A stretch of 60,662 nucleotides of DNA from an uncultured bacterium (GTDB lineage Bacteria; Verrucomicrobiota; Kiritimatiellia; CAIVKH01): the NCBI GenBank assembly GCA_903906425.1, contig CAIVKH010000122.1, positions 1-60,662 of the forward strand, given 5' to 3'. Made by a program: the position numbers and the translations under genes. The notes under the pieces were generated by a model. It did no database searches. It worked only from the letters and a program-made list of their open reading frames with translations, and was not told where the DNA came from. Shown here piece by piece: positions 8,692 to 17,650 of this stretch. How positions within the stretch are numbered: the first letter of the stretch is position 1; each line of letters opens with the position of its first letter.

Positions 8692-9783
8692 TCAGACCGC
8701 GTAGCCGTGTTTGCGCATGTTCTGCGCGCAGATTTCCTCGATCGCCGGGAAGTTGCCGTACTTGTTTGTGTGCCGCAGCGATCCGACCTCGCGAATCTTT
8801 TTCCAGATCGCCTCGCACTTTTCGTCTAGCGGCGACAGCTGGCAAAACTCCAGCAGCTTCCCGATTTCGCGGGCGGGATCCGCGACGATGTCCTCGTAGC
8901 GCACCTCGTGAAAATTCGGCAGCTTGTCGCGGAGCGAATCCACGTAGGTGATTTCATCGTTCCACAAATTTGCGGTCGTGCGGATGTCGTCGAGGCCGAA
9001 ATCCTCGACGTATTCCTTCAGCCGCGGGAAACGCGGATACGAAATGAAATAGCGCTCGCCCTTCACGCCGGCCGGGCGCACCAGGTCCATCTTGTCCTGG
9101 TGCTCCACCTCCGTGCGGTACAGCTTCAACAGCGAGTTGGCCGTGTTCCGCGCATCGCGGATGATGTGGACGAAGCGCGCGCCCGGAAAAATATCGCGGA
9201 TGATCTCCAGATAGGGCAGAACCACCAGCAGCTTCGTGAAAAACCGCGAGCGCCCGGCGCCGCAGCTCCAGACCACCTTGCGGATCGTCGCGTGAATGTC
9301 GTCAACGACCGGCTGCGGAAAATCCGCCATCGCCAGCGGCTTGAAGCCGAGATCATAGACATCGAGGCCGAACCACTTTTCCCACACCGCGACCGCGTCG
9401 CTCGGCGAACTGGCCGACACCGACACGCTGTCGGCCAGATAGCGGTCGCTCTCGAAATCGAGGCGCAGCATCCGGCGGTAGTGCTCGATGGTGCAGAAGC
9501 AATCCGGGAAAAAATTCATCGTGTTGTTGATGTAGGCAATCTGCGGATGCGAGCAGAGGATGTCCTGCACCATCGTCGTGCCGGAGCGCGGCATGCCCAC
9601 CAGAAAAACGGGCCGGTCCGGCGGCGCCTTCGAATCATCCACTTTGAGGATGTGCTTCTCGTACCAGTGCAAAAAGCCCCTCACCGGCCGCGGCAGCGCG
9701 GCCGCCCGGATCGGCTGGCGCCTCGCAATCGCCGACAAAAATAGCCGCGACTGCCAGTTCGGAAATTTCGTTTCCTGCATCAT
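8692..9783 (-). CDS. Sulfotransferase family protein
   Basis: 363 residues. The PAPS 5'-phosphosulfate loop FLVGMPRSGTT lies at about residues 60-70, and the 3'-phosphate-binding stretch FVHIIRDARN is present, together defining a sulfotransferase fold. The acceptor is unknown; in PVC bacteria such enzymes often act on carbohydrates or lipids (family knowledge). The ATG at 9783 is chosen because an AGGTGCCGGAAG purine stretch precedes it; the longer frame would begin with TTG at 9816. Confidence 0.85.
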   Translation of the reverse strand: MMQETKFPNWQSRLFLSAIARRQPIRAAALPRPVRGFLHWYEKHILKVDDSKAPPDRPVFLVGMPRSGTTMVQDILCSHPQIAYINNTMNFFPDCFCTIEHYRRMLRLDFESDRYLADSVSVSASSPSDAVAVWEKWFGLDVYDLGFKPLAMADFPQPVVDDIHATIRKVVWSCGAGRSRFFTKLLVVLPYLEIIRDIFPGARFVHIIRDARNTANSLLKLYRTEVEHQDKMDLVRPAGVKGERYFISYPRFPRLKEYVEDFGLDDIRTTANLWNDEITYVDSLRDKLPNFHEVRYEDIVADPAREIGKLLEFCQLSPLDEKCEAIWKKIREVGSLRHTNKYGNFPAIEEICAQNMRKHGYAV

Positions 9784-9991
9784 GCTTCCGGCACCTCGAC
9801 GTTCAAGATTCCGCAATTCATCCGCCGGTTCGTACCTGATCGCTCACAACCGCGCCAGCGAAGAATTCCGGGGGCCACCGCGCGCCGCGCCGCGAATTTC
9901 CGAAAGATTTTCCTCTTGCCAAGCCCCCGCGCGTTGCGTTCTATCTCAAGCCATGGGGACGCCTTTGACGAAGCATCCCGGAGGTGAGGTC

Positions 9992-10540
9992 ATGACAAAC
10001 GGAACTGGTCAATCCGCGTTAAAACCGTCTGTACTTGCAGCGCGCATGGTGGTCTATGCGACGGCCTTTCTCATCTTCATCCTCGGCCTCGTGCCCGCCG
10101 CGTTCCACCACGCCTTCCTGTTCACCGGCCTCCACAAACTCGGCGACGCGATCTTCGGCTCGTTCGGCTCGAAGTGCCCGCACATCGGCATTACGCTGTT
10201 TACCTCCGGCATCATCTCCTATTTCATCTGCTCCCTGTGGCTGGTGATTGTCGGCAAAGGCCCGTTCGTCGAATTCGACCCGCCGCGCGAATTCGTCGCC
10301 ACCGGCCCCTACCGCTGGATGCGCAACCCCGTCGCCGCCTCCCTCATCGTCACCGGCTTCGGCGAGGCGATCTTCTTCCAATCCGCCGGCATCCTGTTTT
10401 TCATGCTTCTCGCGCTGCCGCTCGCGCATTTGCAGGTCACAAAAATCGAAGAGCCGCGCCTCCGCCAGCGCTTCGGCGAAAGCTACGAAGCCTATTGCCG
10501 CATGGTCAACCGCTGGCTCCCGCAGCCGCCGAAAAATTAA
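9992..10540 (+). CDS. Isoprenylcysteine carboxyl methyltransferase-like membrane methyltransferase
   Basis: 182 residues from the ATG at 9992, which has a near-perfect SD (GGAGGTGAG) just upstream; the frame is open further left but without such a signal. Several transmembrane helices are followed by the family's C-terminal motifs: GPYRWMRNP, then EEPRLRQRFG and YEAY. Enzymes of this type methylate isoprenylcysteine, phospholipid head groups or small hydrophobic molecules using SAM; the substrate here is unknown. The stop codon lies 2 nt from palindrome locus 4. Confidence 0.8.
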   Translation: MTNGTGQSALKPSVLAARMVVYATAFLIFILGLVPAAFHHAFLFTGLHKLGDAIFGSFGSKCPHIGITLFTSGIISYFICSLWLVIVGKGPFVEFDPPREFVATGPYRWMRNPVAASLIVTGFGEAIFFQSAGILFFMLLALPLAHLQVTKIEEPRLRQRFGESYEAYCRMVNRWLPQPPKN

Positions 10541-10542
10541 AT

Positions 10543-10589
10543 TTCCAATCATTGGAACTTTGCGCGGTCGTCATTTCCAATCATTGGAA
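10543..10589. repeat. Paired palindrome locus 4
   Basis: TTCCAATCATTGGAA units at 10543-10557 and 10575-10589, 32 bp apart, between two convergent genes. The 17-bp spacer carries TTGCGCG at its positions 3-9. The left unit begins 2 nt after a stop codon. Confidence 0.95.
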
Positions 10590-10603
10590 ATTTGCGTGCC
10601 GCT

Positions 10604-12235
10604 TCAGGGCGCGGCGGCGATGGCATCGCGGGCGGGCGGCGCGTTGTCGCGCATCAGGTGCTTGATTTCCGGCGACGTCAGCGCGCGGTCGGCGATGAAA
10701 AGTTCATCCAGCGCTCCGCGGAAATTTCCCGCCGACGCGGACGGCTGGACCGCGCCGCGGCCTAGCCACAGCGCGTTGGCGGCGAGCGATGACAATTCGC
10801 CGCGCTGGTGTTTCATTTTTTTCTTGTCGCCGCGCACGCCGGCCAGTTCGAGGCGGCCGTCAACGTAGCTGCGGACGTGGAGCTTTCCGCTGCCGCGATC
10901 GTGTGGCACGAACACGACCGCGATGTGATGCCAGTTTCCGTCGCGCAGATCGCTCGTTCCGATCGAGCGGCCGTCACCGATGTCGAGCCGCAGCGCGCCG
11001 AGCGGGCCTTGCGATGGCGCGGCGTTCCAGCCGATCTGCACGGCGCGCGCCGGGAATTTTCCCGCGGCTGCGGCGGCCCAGCCGACGGCGGCGGACGTTT
11101 CGTTCAACCGGACATCGGCGGGAATTTTCAGCCAGAAAGACAGCGTACGCGGAGAGCTGGTGGAAAATCCCGGAATCGAAATTCGCGCGCTGCGCGATCC
11201 GTCAAAGTCGAGCGCGCGGCCGAATTTTCCGTCGGAGCGCGGACCCGCCAGCGCCGTTTCGGTACGCGTCGTTTGGATGGAGGCGTCGAGAAGCTTCGTC
11301 GCGCGGCCATCCCTTTCGGCGCGCGCAACCGGACCTTCGCTCTCGTCGAACGACCAGTGGGCGAAGCTGACCGGCGCGGCGAACCGGGCGAATCGCGGAA
11401 GCGTCGCGAGCGGCGGCGCGGATTTTTTTCCGACCGGCACGGCGGAATAACCGGCGGGACCGAAGCTGCCGGTCTGGTTTTCGTGAAGAACCATTTTTTG
11501 ATTTTCGGGACCGCCGCGCGGCGCGGTCTGGACGGATCCCTTGATCACGCGGACCTCGGCCCTGCCGTCGCGGCTGGCGGTCAGCGTAAATTCGGTGCCG
11601 AGGTCAACGACGTCAACCGACTGCTGTAGAATCCGGAATCCGACGGCCTCGTGCGGAACATTTGCGCGCAGCGTGCCGTGATGCAGCGTGGCCTCCCACG
11701 CCGAATTCAATTCGAGCGCGGCGGGACCTTGCAGAACAACCATCGCGCCGCAGTCGAAGGTGATTTCGGCTTCGCCGCTTTCCAACTCGATGGTCTGTCC
11801 CTGCTGGAGATTCGCGCCGGGCTGTAAAGTCTGCGAGCGGCTCCACGCGCAATCATGCGTGCCGGTGATCTGCGCGACGAGCGCGGTGTCAACGTCGCCC
11901 GTGGCTTCGGCGGAATCGTTGTGGAAGAACAACCATCCGCCGGCGGCCAGCGCAAGCGCGGCGGCGGCGGCGAGGGCCGGCCGCAGGAAATTTCCGGGGA
12001 AGGAAATTATTTTCGCTGATGTCTCGGAAGCGTCGGGTGACTCGGTCTGCATTTCGGCGGCATAGTCGAAGAGGCTGGCGGAAAGGCTGGAATGGCGGAC
12101 ATAAAAGCGCCGCGCCTCCTCGGAACTTTTCAGCAGATCGGAAAGGCGTTCGCGTTGCACGCCGGTGAGCGTGCCGTCGGCCAGCGCGCTGCACAGTTCG
12201 CTGAGTTCGAGCGTTTCTTTGTCGGTCAGATTCAT
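10604..12235 (-). CDS. FecR-type anti-sigma/LamG-domain protein
   Basis: 543 residues. The N-terminus (to about residue 80) is a short helical cytoplasmic segment of the anti-sigma type. One transmembrane helix lies at about 81-105, then a FecR-like beta domain (about 115-250) and a C-terminal LamG/concanavalin-like sandwich (about 285-520). This architecture is frequent in Verrucomicrobia and Planctomycetes, next to an ECF sigma gene. Its ATG overlaps the sigma-factor stop by 4 bp (12232-12235), implying translational coupling. The likely role is membrane control of the sigma factor with an extracytoplasmic glycan-sensing domain (inference). Confidence 0.8.
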   Translation of the reverse strand: MNLTDKETLELSELCSALADGTLTGVQRERLSDLLKSSEEARRFYVRHSSLSASLFDYAAEMQTESPDASETSAKIISFPGNFLRPALAAAAALALAAGGWLFFHNDSAEATGDVDTALVAQITGTHDCAWSRSQTLQPGANLQQGQTIELESGEAEITFDCGAMVVLQGPAALELNSAWEATLHHGTLRANVPHEAVGFRILQQSVDVVDLGTEFTLTASRDGRAEVRVIKGSVQTAPRGGPENQKMVLHENQTGSFGPAGYSAVPVGKKSAPPLATLPRFARFAAPVSFAHWSFDESEGPVARAERDGRATKLLDASIQTTRTETALAGPRSDGKFGRALDFDGSRSARISIPGFSTSSPRTLSFWLKIPADVRLNETSAAVGWAAAAAGKFPARAVQIGWNAAPSQGPLGALRLDIGDGRSIGTSDLRDGNWHHIAVVFVPHDRGSGKLHVRSYVDGRLELAGVRGDKKKMKHQRGELSSLAANALWLGRGAVQPSASAGNFRGALDELFIADRALTSPEIKHLMRDNAPPARDAIAAAP

Positions 12236-12780
12236 GTTGTCGCCGCCGCCGGAAGCTGGTTGGAAACGCAGTCGTGAAGAAGTTTTCGGATTCGCATCAG
12301 CGCCTTGTAGGTGGCCTGGAGCGAGCGGCCGGATCGCTGCGCGGCCTCTTCAACGCCGCCGCCGGGTTCGTAGCGGGTGATGATCATTTCACGGTCGCGC
12401 GGATGAAGTTTTTGCAGGCAGCCGGCCAGCGCCTCGTGGCGTTCGCTGAGTTCCTCGCGCATCGTCACCGCAGTTTGTGAGACGGCTTCGACGACCGTGT
12501 CATCGAAGACGACTTTCGAGCGTGCGAATTTTTGCCGCGCCGCGCGAACGCGCCACCACGCGATCTGGCAGGCCCAAGCCGCAAAATCAGTACCCGGTTG
12601 GAATTCATCGAATTTCTCTACGATGACGAGGTTGGTTTCCTGCAGGAGATCCTGCGCGTCGTGACGGTCGGGAACGAGGGCGTAAATATATGAGAAGATC
12701 TGCCGCTGGTGCTGCGTGACGAGCGTCATGAGGCGCTTGTCGCGCTCGATCATGTCATGCCGTTGGATATTTTCGCCCAT
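12232..12780 (-). CDS. ECF RNA polymerase sigma factor (Rhodopirellula/Verrucomicrobium type)
   Basis: 182 residues. Region 2 includes YALVPDRHDAQDLLQET and WACQIAWWRVR, the core-binding and -10 recognition helices. Region 4 towards the C-terminus contains LHPRDREMI and a helix-turn-helix-like segment. The short length without region 1 or 3 marks it as an ECF sigma. It is overlapped by the FecR/LamG gene, its probable regulator. The start at 12780 follows a GGCGGAAC purine stretch; internal ATGs at 12753 and 12729 are possible. Confidence 0.85.
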   Translation of the reverse strand: MGENIQRHDMIERDKRLMTLVTQHQRQIFSYIYALVPDRHDAQDLLQETNLVIVEKFDEFQPGTDFAAWACQIAWWRVRAARQKFARSKVVFDDTVVEAVSQTAVTMREELSERHEALAGCLQKLHPRDREMIITRYEPGGGVEEAAQRSGRSLQATYKALMRIRKLLHDCVSNQLPAAATT

Positions 12781-12829
12781 GTTCCGCCCGCCGCCGATTC
12801 ATCCTCCGGCACTTCACGCATGGTGAAGT

Positions 12830-13228
12830 TCATGATTTTTTCGGCGGGGCCTCTTTGACAGATTGAATCTTGATGTATTTCGTTCCGCTGGTGTCGCCTT
12901 CTTTTCCGATAATCTGGACCCGCTTGTCTCCGAAGGTGGTCAGGCCGGTGATTTGGGAAGACGTGCCTTTGAGAACATAGGCCGCGCCGTTGTCCGCCGT
13001 GAACAGATATTGCGGCTCCGCTTTGCTAGTGTCCTTCACGATCTGGCCGCTGAGCACAACAAGCTTGTCGGCATCCTTCGACGACTCCGGCTGGTTCCCC
13101 TGTGTCGGACGCACGACTCTCGCCCGCGCTCCACCGCCGCCACCACCGCCGCCGCCGTGTCCGGCCATGGCCCCCGTGGACGAAAGGGCGATGCTAATCA
13201 CGATGATGAACGACCGGCATGGATGCAT
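12830..13228 (-). CDS. Small secreted glycine-rich protein, unknown function
   Basis: 132 residues from the ATG at 13228, preferred to the in-frame ATG at 13249 because AGGAG lies 8 nt upstream. A signal peptide ends near AMA, followed by GHG and a run of nine glycines. The rest has a small beta-rich domain (LSGQIVKDTS, AYVLKG, VQIIGKEG) resembling short periplasmic OB-like domains. I do not recognise a named family. Confidence 0.6.
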   Translation of the reverse strand: MHPCRSFIIVISIALSSTGAMAGHGGGGGGGGGARARVVRPTQGNQPESSKDADKLVVLSGQIVKDTSKAEPQYLFTADNGAAYVLKGTSSQITGLTTFGDKRVQIIGKEGDTSGTKYIKIQSVKEAPPKKS

Positions 13229-13289
13229 GATGGATTCTCCTGATTTCATTGGCCTGATTCTAGCAACGCGCCCGCGCCGCTGTCACGTC

Positions 13290-13739
13290 TTACGACTTCT
13301 TCTTGCCGTGGGCCTTCTTTCCGCTTTTGTCCTGATGCTTTACCTTCGTCGCCTTCCATTCCTTCTTGGTGATCTTGCCGTCATGATTCAGATCGCGACG
13401 GTCGAAGCGTTCCTGAATCGTCAGATGTTTCTTGTGGCCGTGTTTCGCGCCCTTCTTCCCTTTGCCGCTCTTGGCGTGCTTGCCCGTTTTGCCGGAGGCC
13501 TGCTTTGCGGCCATTTTTGCTGCCTTCTTCGCCTCGCGAAACGCCTTGAATTCTTCGAACGAAATCTTCTTGTCGCCATTCGAATCTATCCTGGCGAACT
13601 TGCCCGTTTTCTTGCCGGCGACCGGTGCCGTCGTTGCGGCGTCGTTCTTCTTCTTGCCGTGTCCGCCTTTCGCCATCGCTGGCAGGACCAGACCGCCGGT
13701 CAACATCGCGGCCACTAAAATCACGATCAACTTCTTCAT
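13290..13739 (-). CDS. Secreted lysine-rich EF-hand protein
   Basis: 149 residues. A signal peptide (residues 1-23, cleaved after PAMA) is followed by a very Lys/Gly/Ala-rich basic chain with two EF-hand calcium loops: DSNGDKKISFEEF and DLNHDGKITKKEW. Acidic positions 1, 3, 5 and 12 are present in both, so calcium binding is plausible. The basic composition may favour binding to polyanions (inference). AGAGGA lies 6 nt before the ATG. It is unrelated in detail to the second EF-hand protein at 14688. Confidence 0.75.
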   Translation of the reverse strand: MKKLIVILVAAMLTGGLVLPAMAKGGHGKKKNDAATTAPVAGKKTGKFARIDSNGDKKISFEEFKAFREAKKAAKMAAKQASGKTGKHAKSGKGKKGAKHGHKKHLTIQERFDRRDLNHDGKITKKEWKATKVKHQDKSGKKAHGKKKS

Positions 13740-13951
13740 TTTATTCCTCTCAGAATTTCCGAATCCACATTTGCTCCGCCGCCCGCCGGATTCGCCTCAC
13801 AGGCCGCGGTTGTTTTTGCCTTCAAAGGATGAATAGCGCGGCGCGCCGAATTTAGGACAATCGCCGGCCCGCGCCGTTTGACAGCCTGCGGTGGCAACGT
13901 AGCTTCTAGTGATGATCGGCGGCGAAAAAGAACGCCGGCAGGAGCGAACAG

Positions 13952-14269
13952 ATGATTGAATTATCGGACAAAGCAAAACAGGAACTGAGAAGTCTGGAAG
14001 CCGGCGGAGAGAATTTTCTGCGCATCTCCGTCGTGCCCGGCGGCTGTTCGGGAATGACCTATTCGGCCGCGATTGACAACTCGATCTCGGACGCCGACCA
14101 GACCTTGTTCGAGGACGGCGACCTGCGAGTCATCGCCGACGACGGAAGCGCCATGTTTCTCGACGGCCTGCAGATTGACTATTCCGACGACCTGATCGCC
14201 TCCGGCTTCCGCTTCAAAAATCCGAAAGCCGTCAAGGCCTGCGGCTGCGGATCGAGCTTCAAGGTTTGA
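13952..14269 (+). CDS. IscA/ErpA-type iron-sulfur cluster assembly protein
   Basis: 105 residues, the full length of the A-type carrier family. The three conserved cysteines are present: GGCSGM near residue 30 and CGCGSSF at the C-terminus. Such proteins accept Fe-S clusters and hand them to apoproteins in the cytoplasm. AGGAG 7 nt before the ATG supports the start. The next small gene begins 1 nt after its stop, so they are co-transcribed. Sequence alone does not separate IscA from ErpA or SufA. Confidence 0.9.
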   Translation: MIELSDKAKQELRSLEAGGENFLRISVVPGGCSGMTYSAAIDNSISDADQTLFEDGDLRVIADDGSAMFLDGLQIDYSDDLIASGFRFKNPKAVKACGCGSSFKV

Positions 14270-14270
14270 A

Positions 14271-14489
14271 ATGAGCGTCCGCCCCATCGAACTGCTCGGC
14301 GGCGAATCCGTCTATTGCATCAACCAGGCGCAGCTCAAAAGCGCCTTCCGCCTTGCCAACGACGACCCGCAAACCGCGCCGAAAATCCAGGCCGAAATCG
14401 CCGCGCTCGAATCGCGGCTGGACCGCAACGAACGCGCCGCGCTGGCCTTCGTGCTGATTGACCGCCTGCTGAAATCATCCGCGCACTGA
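14271..14489 (+). CDS. Small hypothetical protein downstream of IscA
   Basis: 72 residues, not recognised. It starts 1 nt after the IscA stop, strongly suggesting translational coupling. It is predicted mostly helical with many charged residues (KIQAEIAALESRLDRNERAA) and has one cysteine (residue 16). A role in Fe-S assembly is only suggested by position. Confidence 0.6.
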   Translation: MSVRPIELLGGESVYCINQAQLKSAFRLANDDPQTAPKIQAEIAALESRLDRNERAALAFVLIDRLLKSSAH

Positions 14490-14547
14490 CGCCGGGAAGC
14501 TACCCTTTCCGCGCACGGATTCCTCCCGGATCGCGCCCGCCGAATTC

Positions 14548-14594
14548 TTCCAATGATTGGAAATTTGCGCGGCCGGATTTTCCAATCATTGGAA
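14548..14594. repeat. Paired palindrome locus 5
   Basis: Units at 14548-14562 (TTCCAATGATTGGAA) and 14580-14594 (TTCCAATCATTGGAA), 32 bp apart, between co-directional genes. The spacer carries TTGCGCG at positions 3-9. Confidence 0.95.
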
Positions 14595-14687
14595 ACGGCG
14601 GCAAAAAAAATATTGGCGCAAAGCAATAAAGCCGGGGTTGGGTCGTTTTCCACCCCGGTGTCCGAACAAGAAATTCATGGAGAATGT

Positions 14688-14999
14688 ATGAAGAAAATCA
14701 TAGTTGGAATTATGGCGGTGATGGCTCTCGGCGGTTTCGCGGTCCTCGCGGCTGATCAGCCGGCGGCGGGCGACAAGCCCCAGCATCAGCACAAGACGTT
14801 CGAACAGCTTGACACGAATGCCGATGGCAAGCTTTCGCTGGACGAATTCAAGGCCGGTGCGCCGAAAGATGCGCCAGCCGAGAAGGTCGAGGCGAAATTC
14901 AAGGCGCTCGACAAGAACAGCGACGGCGCCGTCACGAAGGAAGAATTTGATGCCGGCCACAAGGGCGGCGAGCATCACAAGAAAGATGCTTCCAAGTAA
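14688..14999 (+). CDS. Secreted EF-hand protein
   Basis: 103 residues from the ATG at 14688, with GGAGA 5 nt upstream. A signal peptide ends near LAA (residues 1-21). Two EF-hand loops follow: DTNADGKLSLDEF and DKNSDGAVTKEEF, both with the expected acidic ligands. The C-terminus is rich in His and Lys (HKGGEHHKK), which could bind metals. A strong intrinsic terminator follows, so it is probably monocistronic. Confidence 0.8.
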   Translation: MKKIIVGIMAVMALGGFAVLAADQPAAGDKPQHQHKTFEQLDTNADGKLSLDEFKAGAPKDAPAEKVEAKFKALDKNSDGAVTKEEFDAGHKGGEHHKKDASK

Positions 15000-15017
15000 T
15001 CCGCTTTGTGATTCAGC

Positions 15018-15054
15018 AAGTCCTCTGCCGCTCCGCGGTGGAGGACTTTTTTTT
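15018..15054 (+). terminator. Rho-independent terminator after the EF-hand gene
   Basis: AGTCCTC (15019-15025) pairs with GAGGACT (15041-15047), with an inner CCGC/GCGG stem and a following run of eight T. It lies 20 nt after the stop codon at 14999. Confidence 0.85.
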
Positions 15055-15149
15055 GCGGTTGACCGTCGTTGCAGGCGGGATGCCTCGCCGCGGTGATCCT
15101 GCTTGCGCCTGATCGCGCGGCGGGATTACATCTCGCGGCGGAGAACATC

Positions 15150-16571
15150 ATGAATACTTCGCCACTGGACCGCCGCGATTTCATCAGCACACTTTCCGCA
15201 TCCGTCGGCGCGCTCGCGCTGGCCGGCTGCGCAACGCTCCCGAAATCCACCGCCACAGCAGCCGCGCCGAAACTCAAGGCGTCGCCGCGCGCAAAGCTGA
15301 ACATCGCCAGCATCGGCAACGGCGGGCAGGGCCACGGCGATTTGAAGAATCTCGAAACGGAAAACATCGTCGCGCTTTGCGACATCGATCCGGTTTACTC
15401 CAAGAAGTCCATGGATCGCTATCCGTCGGCGCGCACCTACACCGATTACCGCGAGATGCTCGAAAAAGAAAAGGACGTCGACGCCGTCCACATCGCGACG
15501 CCCGATCACACGCACGCCGTCATCGCGATGGCCGCGATGCGCGCGGGCAAACACGTCTATTGCCAGAAGCCGCTCACGCACGACATCCGCGAGGCGCGCG
15601 AACTGGCGAAATTCGCAAAGGAATCCGGCCTCGTCACGCAGATGGGCACGCAAGGCCATTCGGGCGAAGGCATACGCATGATCTGCGAATGGATCTGGCA
15701 GGGCGCGATTGGTGACGTGCTCGCGGTTGATGCGTGGTGCAGCCTCTCGTATTTCCCGCCCGGCCACGCCGGCTGGTCGTCGAAGTGGAACGTCCGGCCA
15801 ACCGACACGCCGCCAGTTCCGGCGGGTCTCAATTGGGACATGTGGCTTGGGCCGGCTCCGAAACGGCCGTATCATCCCGCGTATCATCCGGCCGTCTGGC
15901 GCTGCTGGTGGGATTTCGGCAACGGCATGATGGGCGACCGCGGCGCGCACACGCTCGACTCCGCCGTGTGGGCTTTGCATCTCGGCCTGCCAACAAGCAT
16001 CGAGGCGACATCCATGGGCGGCAACGACGACACGCACCCGCTCTCCGCGATCGTCACCTATCAATTTCCCGAGCGCACGCGCGGCGTCATGCCCGATTAT
16101 CTCGTCGGCGTTTTGCCGCAGCGGAAGCTGCCGGCGATCAAGCTCACGTGGTACGAAGGCATGCGTGTTCCGCTGCCTCCCGAAATCGGCAGCCCGTCGC
16201 TGTTGCCCGATCACGAAGGCGGCGTTCTTTTCAAAGGCACGAAAGGCGTCATCGTCTGCGGCGTCTATGGCAACAGCCCGCGCATCTTCCCGGAAGAACG
16301 GCTCAAGCAGGTCGGCAAACCGGCGCCGATGCTCCCGCGCGTGCCGAAGGGCAATCACTATCAGGATTGGATCAACGCCATCAAAGAAGGCCGGCCCACC
16401 GGCGCCGATTTCGCCTACGCCGCGCCGCTCACGGAGATTTGCCAGCTCGGAAACGTCGCCAAGAAGATGAACGGCCGCATAGAATGGGACGCGGCGAATA
16501 TGAAAGTCACGAACCTGCCCGATGCCAACAAGCTCATCGCGCCGCCCTATCGTACCGGCTGGTCACTGTGA
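15150..16571 (+). CDS. Tat-exported Gfo/Idh/MocA family oxidoreductase (lipoprotein)
   Basis: 473 residues from the ATG at 15150, with GGAGA upstream; the frame is open further left. A DRRDF twin-arginine motif is followed by a hydrophobic run and lipobox LAGC, so the protein is probably Tat-exported and lipidated. The Rossmann motif IGNGGQGHGD binds NAD(P), and QKPLTHD is the family's EKP-like catalytic motif. Relatives oxidise or epimerise sugars with tightly bound cofactor. The exported form is typical of PVC bacteria and fits the many hydrolases in this window. Confidence 0.9.
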   Translation: MNTSPLDRRDFISTLSASVGALALAGCATLPKSTATAAAPKLKASPRAKLNIASIGNGGQGHGDLKNLETENIVALCDIDPVYSKKSMDRYPSARTYTDYREMLEKEKDVDAVHIATPDHTHAVIAMAAMRAGKHVYCQKPLTHDIREARELAKFAKESGLVTQMGTQGHSGEGIRMICEWIWQGAIGDVLAVDAWCSLSYFPPGHAGWSSKWNVRPTDTPPVPAGLNWDMWLGPAPKRPYHPAYHPAVWRCWWDFGNGMMGDRGAHTLDSAVWALHLGLPTSIEATSMGGNDDTHPLSAIVTYQFPERTRGVMPDYLVGVLPQRKLPAIKLTWYEGMRVPLPPEIGSPSLLPDHEGGVLFKGTKGVIVCGVYGNSPRIFPEERLKQVGKPAPMLPRVPKGNHYQDWINAIKEGRPTGADFAYAAPLTEICQLGNVAKKMNGRIEWDAANMKVTNLPDANKLIAPPYRTGWSL

Positions 16572-16696
16572 TGGTTTTCAGAAGCCACATGCGGCATGAA
16601 TAATTCTCGGCCTGCGCCGTCTCATGTCTGTGCGCGGGATTGCTATCGTGGACAGCGTACGGAAGTGATATAGGGTTCAGTCAAATGAGGTGTGCC

Positions 16697-17647
16697 ATGA
16701 GACAGTTTTGGACGACATTTTTCGTGATCGCCGGCGCCATCGCCGCAACCGCTGCGCCGCTGCGCGTGGCCGTGCTCGATTTCGCGGACCAGACCGGGCA
16801 GCGCTCCGACGAAAAGCTCGGCGGACGGGTCGCCCCCGGCGCGATGGCTGAAAAGGGCGTCTTCCTCCTCGGCAAACAGCTCGCCAACAATCCGGCCTAT
16901 GTCCTCATTGACCGCCGCGACCTCATCGAACAGGTCGAAAAACTCAAGCCGAAGGACATGGGCGAAAAGACGCCGACCAAACCGTCGTTCATCCACGCCG
17001 CCCAGATTCTGCGCGCCGATGCCATCCTCCGCGGAAGCATCCTCAGCCTCTCCACCGGCAAGCAGAAGATCAATCAAGGCGGCTATGCCAGCGAACTCAA
17101 CACGCTCACCGTCCGTATCGGCATCGAGGCGCTCGACGCGAAAGACGGCGCGGTCATCGCCGTCGCCGACGGCAAGGGCGAGCGGACATTCCGCCAGACC
17201 GAAAACGTGCAGACCGAATTGAGCGAGGACGACGTCATTGCCCTCGTCGAGGAAGGGCTGCAAACCGCGCTGCCGAAAGTCTCGCAGGCGCTCATCGCCC
17301 GCGCGAAGGAAGTCCAGTCGCGCCCGACCGTCAAGCTGGCGGTCAAGACCGACGCCGATCCCGCGCTCATCGAAATTGACGGCGTGCTTGTCGGATCGTC
17401 GCCGCTCGAAAACTTCGAAGTGTACAAGGGCGATCACGTCATCACGATCGGCAAGCCCGGCTACCAGGACATCACCAAGCGCATCCTGTTCGAAAAAGAC
17501 ACCAGCGTCACCGCGCCGATGTTCAAGACCCAGTTGAACGCCGACCAGATCAAAGAGATCCTCGAAAAATCGCGGCTCAACGGCTTCTTCGGCAACATCG
17601 AACCCGGCCTCATCATCAACACGATTGATGACCGCGCAAAGCCGTGA
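16697..17647 (+). CDS. CsgG-like N-domain plus PEGA-domain protein
   Basis: 316 residues from the ATG at 16697 (GAGGTG 4 nt upstream). A signal peptide ends near AATAA. The first about 190 residues match the CsgG/FlgO-like pattern LRVAVLDFADQTG ... YVLIDRRDLIEQ ... ADAILRGSI. The C-terminal part (VSDADPALIEIDGVLVG-like region through GYQDITKRI) is a PEGA domain, a small beta module of surface proteins. Function is unknown; CsgG-like domains occur in envelope secretion and lipoprotein systems. It starts a tightly packed four-gene unit running to 21020, with a 3-bp gap to the next gene. Confidence 0.75.
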   Translation: MRQFWTTFFVIAGAIAATAAPLRVAVLDFADQTGQRSDEKLGGRVAPGAMAEKGVFLLGKQLANNPAYVLIDRRDLIEQVEKLKPKDMGEKTPTKPSFIHAAQILRADAILRGSILSLSTGKQKINQGGYASELNTLTVRIGIEALDAKDGAVIAVADGKGERTFRQTENVQTELSEDDVIALVEEGLQTALPKVSQALIARAKEVQSRPTVKLAVKTDADPALIEIDGVLVGSSPLENFEVYKGDHVITIGKPGYQDITKRILFEKDTSVTAPMFKTQLNADQIKEILEKSRLNGFFGNIEPGLIINTIDDRAKP

Positions 17648-17650
17648 AGA

